Assembly (NCBI RefSeq): GCF_000226095.1
Contig: NC_016473.1
Location: 4,154,001-4,218,000 of the forward strand
DNA from: Thermothelomyces thermophilus ATCC 42464
Lineage: Eukaryota > Ascomycota > Sordariomycetes > Sordariales > Chaetomiaceae
Direction of reading: 5' to 3'
DNA: 64,000 nucleotides
Shown here: positions 1-11,395 of the stretch, one piece after another
Layout of the letters: each line of letters opens with the position of its first letter
Position numbering within the stretch: the first letter of the stretch is position 1
The notes under the pieces: model-generated
Told to the model about the DNA's origin: nothing
The model's input: only the letters and a program-made list of their open reading frames with translations
Databases searched by the model: none
Position numbers and translations under genes: made by a program

Positions 1-1658
1 TGGAAAAAGGGAGTGAGAAAGGGAGTGAGAGGGGAAGTGGGAGAAAAGGGGGTCTTGTCCTTTAAATCTCCAGGCTTCTTACAACATGCGGTTCGGGCAC
101 AAGTTGCCCCCGATGACGGGAACCAGATACAAGAAGCGGAATGCACACTTGTCGTCAAGAGATCCGGCGCGACTTTAATAGGAATCAAATTGACTCCTTC
201 CTAATGTCTCAACCACGGATTCCCCGCGCTTGTACGGAGTAGAGTCGAGAATCTCCGGGCTTTGGGTGTGATTTGATGTGGCGTTCTCAGAAGTAGCGCC
301 GCATCACGGATCCCATTGGCGATGGAGACCTCATGTACTGCAAAGTAATGCCGCCGAAACAGAATGGTGCCTCAAACCCCCAAGACTACAAGGTAGGTAG
401 GAAGGTAGGTAGGTATCTCTTGCCTCCTCTCCCGGTCTCAAGTTCTGCGGAAGGGGGCGTTGACTACTTTCTACAGCGCCTCATATCTCGGGCAAATCAC
501 AACATGCTCTCCTGCTGCGTAGTTACGTCAATTTTTCAATCATCCTATCATAATTCTGGAGCGTTAAGACGAGTCGTATCATGTAACCCTTTTTTTTTAA
601 AAAAAAAACCTGAAAAAAAAAAAAAAAAAACTGAAAGAACTCACTTCCCTATAAGGCATGTTTTAAAGGATACACAAAGTCAGCAGTCGGTTTACGATCG
701 AAACTCCCGGCTAGGGCACCAGAGCTGGGCGCCGATAGAGCGTCAACCAAGGCTTTTTAGCAAACATGTGGTGTCATCAGCATATATATACTGCAAACAC
801 TGGCGTTTTCCGCGTCGCTCCGGGTGGGTGGGCCGAGATTCCACTGCACAGCATCGTCAGCGAGCGACCATTGCCAGCTTGGCCAGGGAAGGAAGTGGGA
901 AAAAAAAAGAAAGGAATGAAAAAAGGTCAAAAGAAGCACATGCGGATATCCTGCGCTCCATCTACTACCAGTTGAGGAGTTCAGGATTTCGTGCGGTTGG
1001 CGGTTGGCGTGTGTTCCTGGGCATGCAGGGACCTTGTGCCCGAGCCGTTGGAGCCCGGAACTACCAATAGAGCACGTCACCATGGGACCCAACTCCTCCG
1101 TCCCCAACACGCATGAGCTTCATCAGCCTGATAGCGCCAGTTGTGGCGCAGCTCTGCAGCACTGGTTCGTCGACCGTCCCAAGGGAGTTACATCCCGCGT
1201 CGTCGGCCCTGATTTCCAGTCCATGTCGTCTTTGTGTGCTCTGTGGGATTCATATTTTGTAAGTGTTGGTGCAGGGGAAAAAGGGGGGGGGGGGGGGGGA
1301 AACGGCCCGGAAGATAAGAGATGGGATATGTGGGTACGGTGACAGTGAGACTGTACCCTACCTTACTTGACTACAGAGGATACGAATCGGCATCAGCGGC
1401 CAGGCAGGGCCCAGCCATTGGCCTGGGCCCGTCTTCATGTGCTGACATGGACCTGCATTGGTGTGCGATGTAATATATAGTATAAGCGCTGCGGCCGTCG
1501 CATATCGTATCCCGGCCAAGGGTCCCATCATTTTGGCCTCTTCTGTTCCGAACCCGTCGCAGTGTCAGGAGCTCCAAGTCGGGCTCCCCGCAGCCAATCT
1601 CACCATCATCCTGCTCGGGGGGGTCGAACCGCCCTTCTGAGCTCCCGAGCGGCCCGAG
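1..1658. other. Intergenic stretch, no gene supported
   Basis: No open frame here shows a recognisable domain or consistent splice signals. It holds a TACGGAGTA motif at 233-241, a GGTA-type tandem tract at 391-415, long T and A runs around 589-630 and a G run near 1281-1299. The part just before 1659 is presumably the leader and promoter of the GH16 gene. An open frame at 333-1070 is low-complexity and has no homology that I recognise. Confidence 0.6.
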
Positions 1659-3370
1659 ATGAGGCCGACCAGTCCGGTCATCTCGGCATACGAGATGGCG
1701 GGTTACTCATCGTCCCCGTCGCGGTGGAAGCCGGCCAGCTGGACGAGAAGGATATGGCTGATCGTCGGCACAGTCGTCGTGCTGATCGTGGTCGTGGTCG
1801 TTGGCGCCGTCGTGGGCGTGAAGGCGACGAGGAACAATGGCGGCGGAAACTCGAGCTATCCCGACTACTTCAAGCTGAACTACACCCTGATTGATACCTG
1901 TGAGTCTCGCGTGCATGTATTTCATATACACTTTGATGTCGTTGTCGAGATTGCTCAGGGGTTCGTTCACAGATTCGGGGACTACCTTCTTTGACAAGTT
2001 CAACTACTTCCACACTTGGGACCCTGGTACGGTTCACAACTCACTTGCACTCACTTGCAGTTCGAGTAGTAGTACTCGAGAGAGCTCTAACAACTCTTCT
2101 CTTCCACAGCCGGGGGATTTGTCCACTACGTCGATCCGGACTATGCCGGCACATATGTAATCGCTGCCCCCTTTTCATCCCCCTTTTCATCTTACTCTCT
2201 CTCTCGTCTTCCCTCCCTTAACCCCTACCCCTACCCCTACCCATACCCCTACCCGGGACTAAACCTCGGGCAGAACCTCACCTGGGCAACGTCTTCCACC
2301 GCCCTGATCCGCGTCGACACCACTGTCGGACCGGGTTCCGAGCCGGACGCCTCCACCGGCCGCTTCTCGGTCCGTCTCGAGTCCAAGACGCAGTACGGCC
2401 CGGGACTGTTCCTCTTCGACGTCAAGCACACCCCGTACGGGTGTGCTACATGGCCAGCCCTCTGGCTCACCGAGTACGCTCTCTCTCTCTCCTCCTCTTC
2501 CCCCTCCCCTCCCCAACCCCTACTACCATTTTCATATTCCCAAATATCATGGGGAGAGCCGAAAGAAAGAAATCAAGAAAGCAATTCAGAAAAACAACAG
2601 AAGGAAAAAAAGAAAAAAAAAAACAACCCTGACACTTCTACCCTCAAAAATCCAGCCCCAACAACTGGCCCGACAACGGCGAGATCGACGTGATGGAGGC
2701 CGTCAACCAAGCCGCGGCGGGCACCCTCGTCGCCCTGCACACCACCGCCGGCTGCACCATGGCCGACGTCCGGCGCGACATGGCCGGCGCCGCCGAGCAG
2801 GCGGACTGCCACAACGCCACCAACTCCAACGCCGGCTGCGCCGTCCGGGGCGCCCCCGCCACCTACGGCCCCGAGTTCAACGAGGCCGGCGGCGGCATCG
2901 TCGCGCTCGAGTGGCGCGCCGAGGGCATCCGCGTCTGGGTGTTCCCGAGAGGCGGAAGCGGAAGCGGAAGCGGCGGCGGTGACGAGAGAGGGCTGGCGGC
3001 GCTGCCGGCCGCCGAGGCCAAAGAGACCCCGGACCCGAGCGCCTGGGGCCCGCCGCTGGCCGACTTCCCGGCGACCAGCTGCGATGTGGGCAGCCACTTC
3101 CGGAACCAGAGCATCATTATCAATATCGACCTGTGTGGCTATCTGACCGAGGCGGTATGGGAGGAGTCTGGGTGTAGTGAGTGACCGAGCCCCTTGTTCT
3201 TCCCCCCCCCCCCCCCCTCACTTTTTCTTGCCTTCTTGTTGTTATTGACCAACATGCGCTGACGCTGGATAGGTCGTCTGAAGTGCATCGATTTCGTCGC
3301 CAACAACCCTTCGGCGTTCACCAACGCGTATTGGGAGTTTGGCGCCTTTCAAGTCTATAAGGCGCAATGA
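1659..3370 (+). CDS. GH16 endo-1,3(4)-beta-glucanase-like, type II membrane protein
   Basis: Predicted cell-surface beta-glucan hydrolase or transglycosylase, 386 aa in six exons: 1659-1899, 1973-2026, 2110-2156, 2274-2473, 2656-3176, 3273-3370. All junctions keep phase. Residues 32-54 form one Val/Ile-rich membrane helix after a short basic, Ser/Pro-rich tail, so the enzyme should face the lumen or wall as a type II protein. The GH16 active-site signature GEIDVMEAVN lies at 189-198; E190 (nucleophile), D192 and E195 (acid/base) are the expected catalytic residues (family knowledge). Upstream FNYFHTWDP and downstream NPSAF-AYWEFGAFQVY fit fungal mixed-linkage glucanases of this family. Intron 3 carries a C-rich telomere-like tract. 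The stop is 447 bases from the converging Tim22 gene. The exact substrate cannot be read from sequence. Confidence 0.92.
2221..2256. repeat. CCCCTA-type tandem tract inside GH16 intron 3
   Basis: Five near-perfect copies of the hexamer CCCCTA, one varied to CCCATA, sit within the intron at 2157-2273, shortly before the acceptor. The minus strand therefore has several runs of three or four G separated by two or three bases, a G-quadruplex-capable pattern. It resembles but does not equal the fungal telomere unit CCCTAA. Confidence 0.8.
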
Positions 3371-3817
3371 GAGAGAGATGGAATAGGAGGCTTCATGTCT
3401 TACTCTATGCTTCATGACCGGAAATCTGTAGATGCCCCTGAACCGAGCAAAATAATTGACTCCATGTCGAATTTCCGTCTTGCCCATCTCGTCAATAATC
3501 CTCGGCATGCATGGCCCCTGTCCCCTTTCGAAACCTTCTATCGTGCCTCGAGAGATTAAGCGGAGTTGTTTCGCGCCGAACCAATGTCTGCCAGACCGTC
3601 TCTATGTAACCCGCTGAACAGCCCGCGCTCCAAGGTCTAACCAAAGCAAACGACTTGCCCCCAAAAACGCCAACGCCATCAAACAAGACAAAAGTGCCGT
3701 CCCTCCTAGCAACCAAGATAGCCGGAGAACAACAGGAAAGGCCGCCAAACATATAGTAGTAGTAGTAGTACAGCACCTTCTATCTTCACACCTTCCCCGG
3801 ATGAAAAAAAAACGGCT
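3371..3817. other. Convergent intergenic spacer, GH16/Tim22
   Basis: This shared 3' region lies between two converging genes. It holds a short TAG triplet repeat near 3754-3769 and no gene that I can support. Both transcripts must terminate here. Confidence 0.6.
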
Positions 3818-4746
3818 TCAGTCCTCGTCCTTGGGCATCCTCATCCACGCATCGATGGCCGCGCTGAACGCCGCGAAACCGGCGCACCCGACCGCCGCCG
3901 CCTGCGGGCCGCCGTTCCGCGCCAAGATGGCGCCCGTCAGACACCCGGCCGCGACGCCGTTGCCCATGTCGTTCTTCGCCCGGAGCCCCTCGATGCCGCA
4001 CTCGATGCCGCTGAAGAGCGCGCCGACGGCGCCAAAGTTCTTGGCCGTGCTCCACGACCGCGCCCCCATGTCCTTGAACCCGTGCGCCAGCTGTTTCCGC
4101 AGGGGCAGCGACGAGATCGTGGTCGCCGCCGACGACCCGGGGACCCCGGGGACCCCTGGCGCCCCCGGCGCTCCCGGCGTGTGGAAGGGGGTATCGTAAG
4201 CCATCTGTTGCTCGCAGGACGAACAGAAAGTTAGTAAAACACGAGAGTCACTCACTCTCCCACGAGACAGACAAAGGAGGGAAAAGGGTAACGGGAAAGA
4301 TGGGGAAGGGGGGAAACCGACCGAAGCCATGAACATGCCAAACAACCCGCCCAGCGCAAACCCCGCAACGCCGCTCATGGCCGTCTTCGCGTAGCACGAC
4401 TCCATGGCATTCGTGAGCTGTTGCCAAGAGTTTCGAAAAAAAAAAAAAAAAACACATCTCGTTAGCAAACCGGGCTCAAGACCAACAAAACGAAAATAAC
4501 AACCCCAGCCGTTCACACCTCAGGGAGAGCGCCTAGAGAGCGCGAGAGAGAGAGAGAAAGGGTGAGCACCGTACGTACCCATTTGACGTTGGGGTCGTTC
4601 GGATCGAACCCCGCCGACGCGGGCGCCCCGGTCCTCCCGCCGACAGACGGGATTCCGGGGACACCGGCGGCACCACCACCAGCAGAGCCACCCAGTCCGC
4701 CGAGGCCACCACCGAGGCCGCCGCCGCTGCTGCCGGGGAAGTTCAT
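3818..4746 (-). CDS. tim22: Tim22, channel subunit of the mitochondrial carrier translocase
   Basis: Inner-membrane translocase subunit that inserts carrier proteins and other polytopic proteins (family role). Three exons on the minus strand: 4579-4746, 4322-4417, 3818-4204, giving 216 aa. Residues 1-40 are a Gly-rich leader. A Tim17/22/23-type core follows, with Gly-zipper helices ([17 protein letters not shown] near 71-87, then [34 protein letters not shown] and a last helix [16 protein letters not shown]). C64 and C157 match the two cysteines that form a disulphide in yeast Tim22. A Pro/Gly/Ala stretch (about residues 97-111) sits in the loop after helix 1 and makes the protein slightly longer than yeast Tim22. 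The start is the only ATG that gives the Gly-rich leader in phase with the core. Tim17 or Tim23 is less likely because of this leader and the IEC motif. Confidence 0.92.
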
Positions 4747-5788
4747 GGTTCGTCCCGAGACTGTCCGATGTCCCTTGTGTCCTCCTCTCTTCCCTCGCTT
4801 GCGAACCCGAGAATCGGCAGAAGGAATCCCGTCGTGGCCGCGCTCGGATGGTTTCTATCTCGTTAAGGTAAAAGGACCGGCGAAAAAGAAAAAAAGGTGT
4901 ACCGTTGTTGCTTGTCGGCTCTGCAGAGAGCCGAGTGCTGCGTCTGCAGGGATCGGATGATGGCGATAGATTTGGATGCGGGCGAGGTTATCGGAGACCC
5001 GCGCGACCGCGCGCCCCAAGCGAAAAAGTTCCTTATCGGCCGCAGACGGCGTTGTTTTTGCCAATTGCCACCGCCTGCTGTGGTCCACTCAGTCAGGGTA
5101 CCTAGGTAGGTACGTTACCCAGGTGGTAATGTAATATGTGTAATCCGTAATCCGTACGGCATACTTTCGTAAGTGATAATTTTGAAAGAGAGCGAGCTAC
5201 GGAGTATCGGTAGTTTGTATTGACAAGCGCCCCTGTCCAGCATGGATGGATAAAAACGTCTATAACGACTGCTTGCTGGTACATGCATTTAATTCGGCAT
5301 GACACCCAATAGTGACGGGCACGAACCATGTCCTCTAGTAGCTCGCCAAACTATGCAGGACCTTCTCCCATGTCCATCACAGGCTGTGCTCATCCATCAC
5401 CAAGGACCCCATTCTCCCCATACCACACTGAGCGTCTACATTCCTCCTGTATCCCTTCAGTTCCAACCTATACCGTACGTCGAAGTTATCCAGGCATAAC
5501 GTAACCCGGAAGAGCAGTAAAGCCCTCCTTGACTCTCTTTCTCTCCTATCCCCTTGAAACCGGAAAAAGAACCAGAGACAAGAGGAACTAACCAGCACAT
5601 GTAATATCTGAATCCCAATGCTACCAACTTTGTTTTTTTTTCTTTTTTTGTTTTTTTTTTTTGGGGGGGGGGAGGGGGTGTCAATGATCAACCCGCTTGC
5701 CGGGCGCCACGGACATAAGGATACACATGCGGGGAGTTGCAACACTGCCAAAACGAATGCATACCCCGTATATATAAAGCCGATCCGT
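4747..5788. other. Intergenic, tim22 upstream region and USP downstream region
   Basis: This holds the probable promoter of tim22 and the 3' flank of the ubiquitin protease gene. Visible elements are a TAATCCGTAA-type tandem at 5141-5157, a TACGGAGTA motif at 5198-5206, an AGGTAGGTA stretch at 5104-5112, and a T-run followed by a G-run at 5631-5675. No supported gene. Confidence 0.6.
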
Positions 5789-8700
5789 CTAGCCCTTGAG
5801 AAACAGGTCCCCGGCGCCGTTCCGCACCGCCCGTGTCCGGTCGGGATGGTCCAAGCCAAGGGAGTCATCCGGGTTCGCGGCCACCTCCCAGAGGCAGTCG
5901 TCTGCGGCGATTTGAGTTAGTGTCGCGTTGCAACAACAGCCCGGGAATCGGAAAAGGTTGCTCACCATCGTTCAAGTACTGCGGCCTTGAGAATTGCGCC
6001 CTGCGGACCACAGCGAATTTGATCTTCTCGAAGCTCTTGCCTTTGAGTCCCGTCCGCTTTTCGAGCCGCTTCTTGGTCTCCGAAAACACCTCGCCCTCCT
6101 TGAGAAGGAAGCGGAACGGGATGCCGTGCGCCTTGCTGGGTTCGCCATGGAACTGGAACACCGAGATGAAGTCCCTTGGGTCCTCGGCCTCGACTTCCTC
6201 GGGCGGTATCCGCTCCGCTATCACCGTCGTGTAGTCGTTGATACTGATGACGGGATAGGTCCGCTCCAGCTCTCGGAAGAACTTGTGGTTGCTGACCTCG
6301 TAGACCCGAATCGGCCCCCCCTCTTCCTCGCTAGGGATCTTCGCCTTTGCAGTCAAACAGCCGATAAGGTCTTTCACTTGACCGTTCTTGGGCACCAAGA
6401 CGTCGAATTGCTCCTGAAGCCAATTTTAGCAGGATTCCTCAGGCCGAGCCGTCAATGCCGCCAACTTACCTCCTTCGTGATTCCCTCGCTGAGGAGGGTG
6501 ATTCTGATGCTTTTCTTGGTGTCTAGCTCGGCGAGGCTCATCTCCAGCACCTCGAAGAACAAGGCGTCGTTGCGCTGATTCATGTTTAATTGCCCGTAGC
6601 CGGCCGGGACGAGAATGTTCTGGAGTGTTTGGTTCTGGCCTCTCTTAACCGCCGCCCTAGGGTTCCCGGAGCTGGCATTCACCGTGTAAAATCGAAGATG
6701 CGTGGGTTCAACTCCCAACTTCTCGCCAACCTTCTCTGACAGCTTGTCGTAGCTTATCTTGGAGTTCAGAACCATTTCAAAATCCTTATAAGTCTCGGCA
6801 TCGCATTTCTGAGGATGGGCGCGGAACCAGACGACCCGCCTATGGAGGAGGAAGTCGTAGTACTCTCGGGCATCCTCAGAACGGTCCAACGATTTTCTAC
6901 CCAAGACGTCAGCTGCCGCATGCTCAAGTCAGAACATGTATTGCGCGACTTACACCTCCTCGGATGATTGCTTGTCGTTCTTGTCGCCCAGACTCAGCTT
7001 TGGCTTCCGCTCATGAATCCGCTGGAAGCAGATGATGTCTCCGTCCTGGAGCTCTGCCGCCTTGAGAGACTGCTTCCCTCTGAGGCCCTCAATCATATTA
7101 GGTTTGATCTCCTGGGATAATTTTAGCGATTTCTCTGCGAGCGTGAAAGTGGGCGGTTTCGTCAATCTTTACCTCCCAGAGTTGGATCTTCTCGTCACTT
7201 GACAGCTTGTCCCAGCCCATCTTCTTCATGATGACTGGGATCAGCTCCTCAACCTTCTTCTCCTTGCTCATGTAAACATGGCCAACACCCCTCAACTCCT
7301 GGGCGTCCGCGTCGAATCGTTTGAGGAAGAGCAGGATGAGGTCGTTCTTCACGACAGCCCCGTTCGCCAGCCCAGGGGCATATGTCGGCCACACAGCCGT
7401 GCCGTCGGCATTGAATTCCTCAGCAACTTCGACCCACACGCGAAGTGCTTGATCCCTATGCGCCGCTGCTCGGTTGTACGTCTCCTCGACAGTCGGTCGG
7501 AGATCCATGACGGGCTGATCCGGCCGAACGGTTTTATTCTGACGGTTGACCATGATCCAAAGCCTAACATGTTTCGGATCCTGGCCGATATCCGCCGCGA
7601 TCTGGTTGACCAGCTCCTGCATCGGCGCGGTGCGAAGCAGGCGGTAAAACCTTGGCGCTGCCGGATCTGTATCTGGCGTCGCATCAAAATTGGTGAGGTC
7701 AGTACTGCCATGTTGCTGGAACGTGGCTTCTGTGATGGCCTTCACCCAGAGATACAAGTGCTGCTCTTCCCTCTCCTTGCGCCGCGCCTCCCGGAGAGCG
7801 TACTCCTCCGCGAACCTCCTCCCTGTCCAAGAGTGTCAGCGTGCAAGAGGCCTGTGGACTCGTGAAATCTTTTACACTTACGAAGATGCTCCGGAGTGTC
7901 CTCTTCGGTGACCGGACAGAGGACCTTGTCGAGCCTGGACTTGCGAATGTACACCAGCATGTATGCGCTGTTGGGCCTCATGATGGGGCCTTTCTTGTTG
8001 CCAAGGGGGCGCATTTGGCCGTTGGGCAACTTGAACGGGCCGCCGAAGTTTTCTTCGAGCACTTCCCGTTTCGTCGCCTTGGTGACTTTATCATCGTCGT
8101 ACTTGTACCACCAGCCTTCCTTGTTCGGCTTTATAAAGGCGTAGTAATGGCCGGCGTTGAGGTCGCCGCTGTGCACCAAGACGCCGTGCAGCTGGTACTC
8201 CCAAGGCTCCGATTTGTCCGCGTCTTTGTCCAGGTAGAGCGAGGCGTCAAACTCCTCGGGGAATTCGTAGCGGTCGTTGATCTTCATCATGGCGTCGCGC
8301 TGTATATCGTACTGGAAGCGCTTGAGCTGCAGATGCAAGACGTCAGGGAATGACTGGAAGATGACGCCCTTGTTCGCATCCTGCAGCTTGTATTGGTCGC
8401 CGGCGAAGTACTGGTTCTCCCCATCAAGCTTCTCCACCTGAATGTAGTCCTGGAAGCTCTCCAGAAGGTTCTCGTTCCCGCTCACGTTGAGCTGGACGTC
8501 CCAAAAATCTTCGATTCGGCTAGACTCGTAGGGCACGTTGATGCAAGAGATGTACGTCTTGATCTTGCCGCTAAACAATTGTGGAAGCGCCTTCTCGAAT
8601 TCGGTACCCTTCATCTTCTCTTCCATGCGCTCCATGAGCTTCCTGGAGAGCTCTTGCACGTCTTGCTGCTCAAAGATGTGGCGCGTTTCCCAGCCAAAGG

Positions 8701-9815
8701 ACTTGGTGAGCTCGTTGGTTCCCACAGCCGTGTTGGAGGTTTGCAGTTGGTAGAAGAGTCTCTGCAGCGTGTACGCGCTGTTTTGCATGCTTTCGTCCTC
8801 CTGCGTGGGGATCCGGTAGATAGCCTACGAGAACGTTAGCCGGGTTGGGAGGTCTTTGGAGGGGGCTGCGGTGAAGCACACGCACCTTGCGGAAGGCATT
8901 TGTGAAGTATAATGACTGCAGGAGAGAGTTCAGGTAGCAGGTGGCACCCTGGTTCTTGAGGCCAACATAACCAGTCTCCTTTTTCGAGTCGTAGTTGTTG
9001 AAGTTGTGCCACAAGACGCCAGTCTCGTCCTCAACGACCCGGACGTATGCGCTGATGTTGGCACACTCGTTCTCGATAAGCGGCCGGTCCGCATTCTCCC
9101 AGACGGGATTGAACATCTTGCGGGTCTCGAGAAACCTCGTGAAACCCCAATCGCTCTCCTCCTTTGTGAAGCGATGGTGGGCGGAATGTTGGAAGAAGAT
9201 ATGCGGGTGGTTCTTGTTCCACAACACGAGCGCAAACTGCACGCAGCAGCTCCAGTCCTCCGGGACGTTGTTCGCTTCGAAGCCGTGCTCGAGATAGATG
9301 GAGCATTGGTCAAGGACGTTGTTACCGAACGGGAAGAGGAGGATTCGCCTACATTGTCGTTAGACCTCCGTTGGAAACCCATTGGCAAATCGATGCAGCG
9401 TACCATGGGTAACCGCCGGCGTAAAATATCGGACCATGCTCCTTCTTGAGTAATGACCGCCATCCCTCGACCGTCCATGTGTGAACCTGATCGTCCAGGA
9501 CTCTGGGTTCTTCTGGCAGCGGCGGCAGCACATGCTGTTTCATCGCCTCATCTGGGGCGGGTCAGCGAGAGAAAGGGTCGGGTAGCAGAGACGGGGCCCT
9601 GACGTACAGTCGCTTGCGAGGAGGGGTGCGTCTGTATCCATGCTGTCGGGGTTGATGATGGCGACGTCCTCGGGCTCGGTGCCATTCGTGTGGACGACAT
9701 GCTCCTCCGGCGCGTCGACCATCATGACATTGGGTGACGCGGCACCGGGGGTCTGGTTGTCGTCCTGGAGGCTCAGGTTAGCGAGGTCGCCGGTTGGCGG
9801 GGCAGCGCCGTCCAT
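5789..9815 (-). CDS. USP7/Ubp15-type ubiquitin carboxyl-terminal hydrolase
   Basis: Deubiquitinase of the USP7 (HAUSP) / yeast Ubp15 / S. pombe Ubp21-22 group, 1185 aa in nine exons: 9608-9815, 9404-9551, 8886-9348, 7882-8824, 7173-7822, 6954-7111, 6470-6896, 5966-6413, 5789-5901. Order: acidic N-terminal tail; MATH domain (about 90-225, starting HTWTVEGW); USP catalytic domain with Cys box [18 protein letters not shown] (C256), His box [13 protein letters not shown] (H499) and YDDD (D516); then about 600 residues of HUBL-type ubiquitin-like repeats. The tail [17 protein letters not shown] is the conserved USP7-family C-terminus. The H-to-D spacing of 17 equals that of human USP7 (H464/D481). 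It cleaves ubiquitin from substrates; in fungi it is linked to endosomal and cell-cycle control (family knowledge). All nine exons stay in phase and no key residue is missing. Confidence 0.94.
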
Positions 9816-11395
9816 GTTGGCGATTGGGGGAGATGTCGGCGAGGGGAATCTCTGGCGCCAATGGTAAATGGAGACCAGGCGCAGCGCAGAAACTGGCCGA
9901 AGAGCAAGCGGGGAAGAGAAGCAGGCTGTGGAAAACGTGGCAGGTCGAATCTCTGAGGTGTCCGCTGACGGGAAGACTCACCATCTTGAAGGGGTCACGG
10001 TGTTAAGAAGGAAGGCAGGAAGCCGGCGATGGCGGGTCACGTCAGGAGCTCCTCCCTTCTGCACGCGGAGCCGGGAGCCAGTGCCACTGTTGGGCGACCC
10101 GCGAGAGGCTTATGAGGGGCAAATAATGGAGTGAAGAATATGCTGGTGAATGAAAATGGATGCCGCGGCCCTGCAAAACGGCAAACTGCTGCAGCAGCAA
10201 CAAGGGGTAAAAACGAACCTGTACTATACAGGCAGGAACTCCAGCAAGCAACTTTCAGGGTGGTAAAGATGGAGGGTGTGGATGGGAACTCAACTACGGA
10301 GTACAGGGACTGCTTGGGTTCCTGGTGCTGTCGCTGGCAAGAAGGCGCAGCACACGGCTTTTAGCCTTCGGCAAACTGCGCATGACACGTGGGGTACCTC
10401 GAGGCTTGGTATGTCAGCAGGTACATTGAAGCTCGCATAAATCGGACTCCATTCGCAAGGAAGCATCGTACTGGTCTAACGTAGAATCTCCCAAGAAACA
10501 TCTGCCGCAACATCCGCCCCTCCAATGACGTGGGGTGCCGAGTGAGGTTGTCACCCTTGGAGTTAGCAACTGAAGACGAAGCAACAAGGCTCAAAACCTT
10601 TATTCAGCAACCATGTTTTACAGAATTAACGTGAATGCGGAATGTCTTAAACCAGCATAACATATGATTGAAGTTTGGCATTTACTCGGCGAGTTTTCAT
10701 GAGACGGACGTGCTCTATCAGTTGCTCCGTGGCGTGCTTTGAAACAAGAGCAGGGGTGGACAGGACGGGCAGGGCATTCAGTGAGGAAATGCTATACACA
10801 ATGGACATTACAGATTGAAGAATCATGCTTCATTAGGTTCGGACAGGCAGATCAAGAATGACTTTGAAAGGTGGACTTGAAGGTATCCTCGAAACAAGTT
10901 CTGGGATCCCCAAGAGGCTTCACCTGTGGCACAGTGTGCTGGGAGGCTTATGGCTAATGTCCGCACTGTGACACCCCGGCCCACATGTGAGTAACATGGT
11001 GGGAACCTTCCTGTGATGTGGGGTAAACTAGCAAGAGGCTGCAAACATCAGGGCCCGATACGGAGGTACCGAGGTACGTTCCTGATAACCTGGCAAGCCC
11101 CGTCGGGTGCGATATCGCAGCATTACTCCGTACGCCATGCAACTTCCAGAGTCTTTTAGGACGATAGCTCCTCCGGTGCTCTCCTCCAGTGCTCTTTGCG
11201 GCAGCTTGTAGCAGCCTGTACCAGACTTGAAGCTGCCATCTGAGTCACAGCCTTGCTATGTGACCGCCTTTATCTCTTTCCGTGCATAGTCTTGGCCGAC
11301 GTGATTTCCATCGTCGCGCATCCGCGTCATTCAACATCAACGCCACTTGAACTAGTCCAAGTGCTGCTGTCCTCACGCCGCATGGCAGGGACGGT
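9816..11395. other. Divergent promoter region, USP7-like / PDK-like
   Basis: About 1.6 kb separates two diverging genes and should hold both promoters and leaders. TACGGAGTA-type motifs lie at 10295-10303 and 11124-11132. Short open frames on both strands show no domain. Confidence 0.6.

Noticed and set aside
333-1070. 245-codon plus-strand open frame
   Set aside because: Crosses A and T runs, no domain, composition unlike the coding genes.
1279-1299. Long G run as a functional element
   Set aside because: A simple homopolymer in intergenic DNA; slippage or assembly uncertainty is a sufficient explanation.
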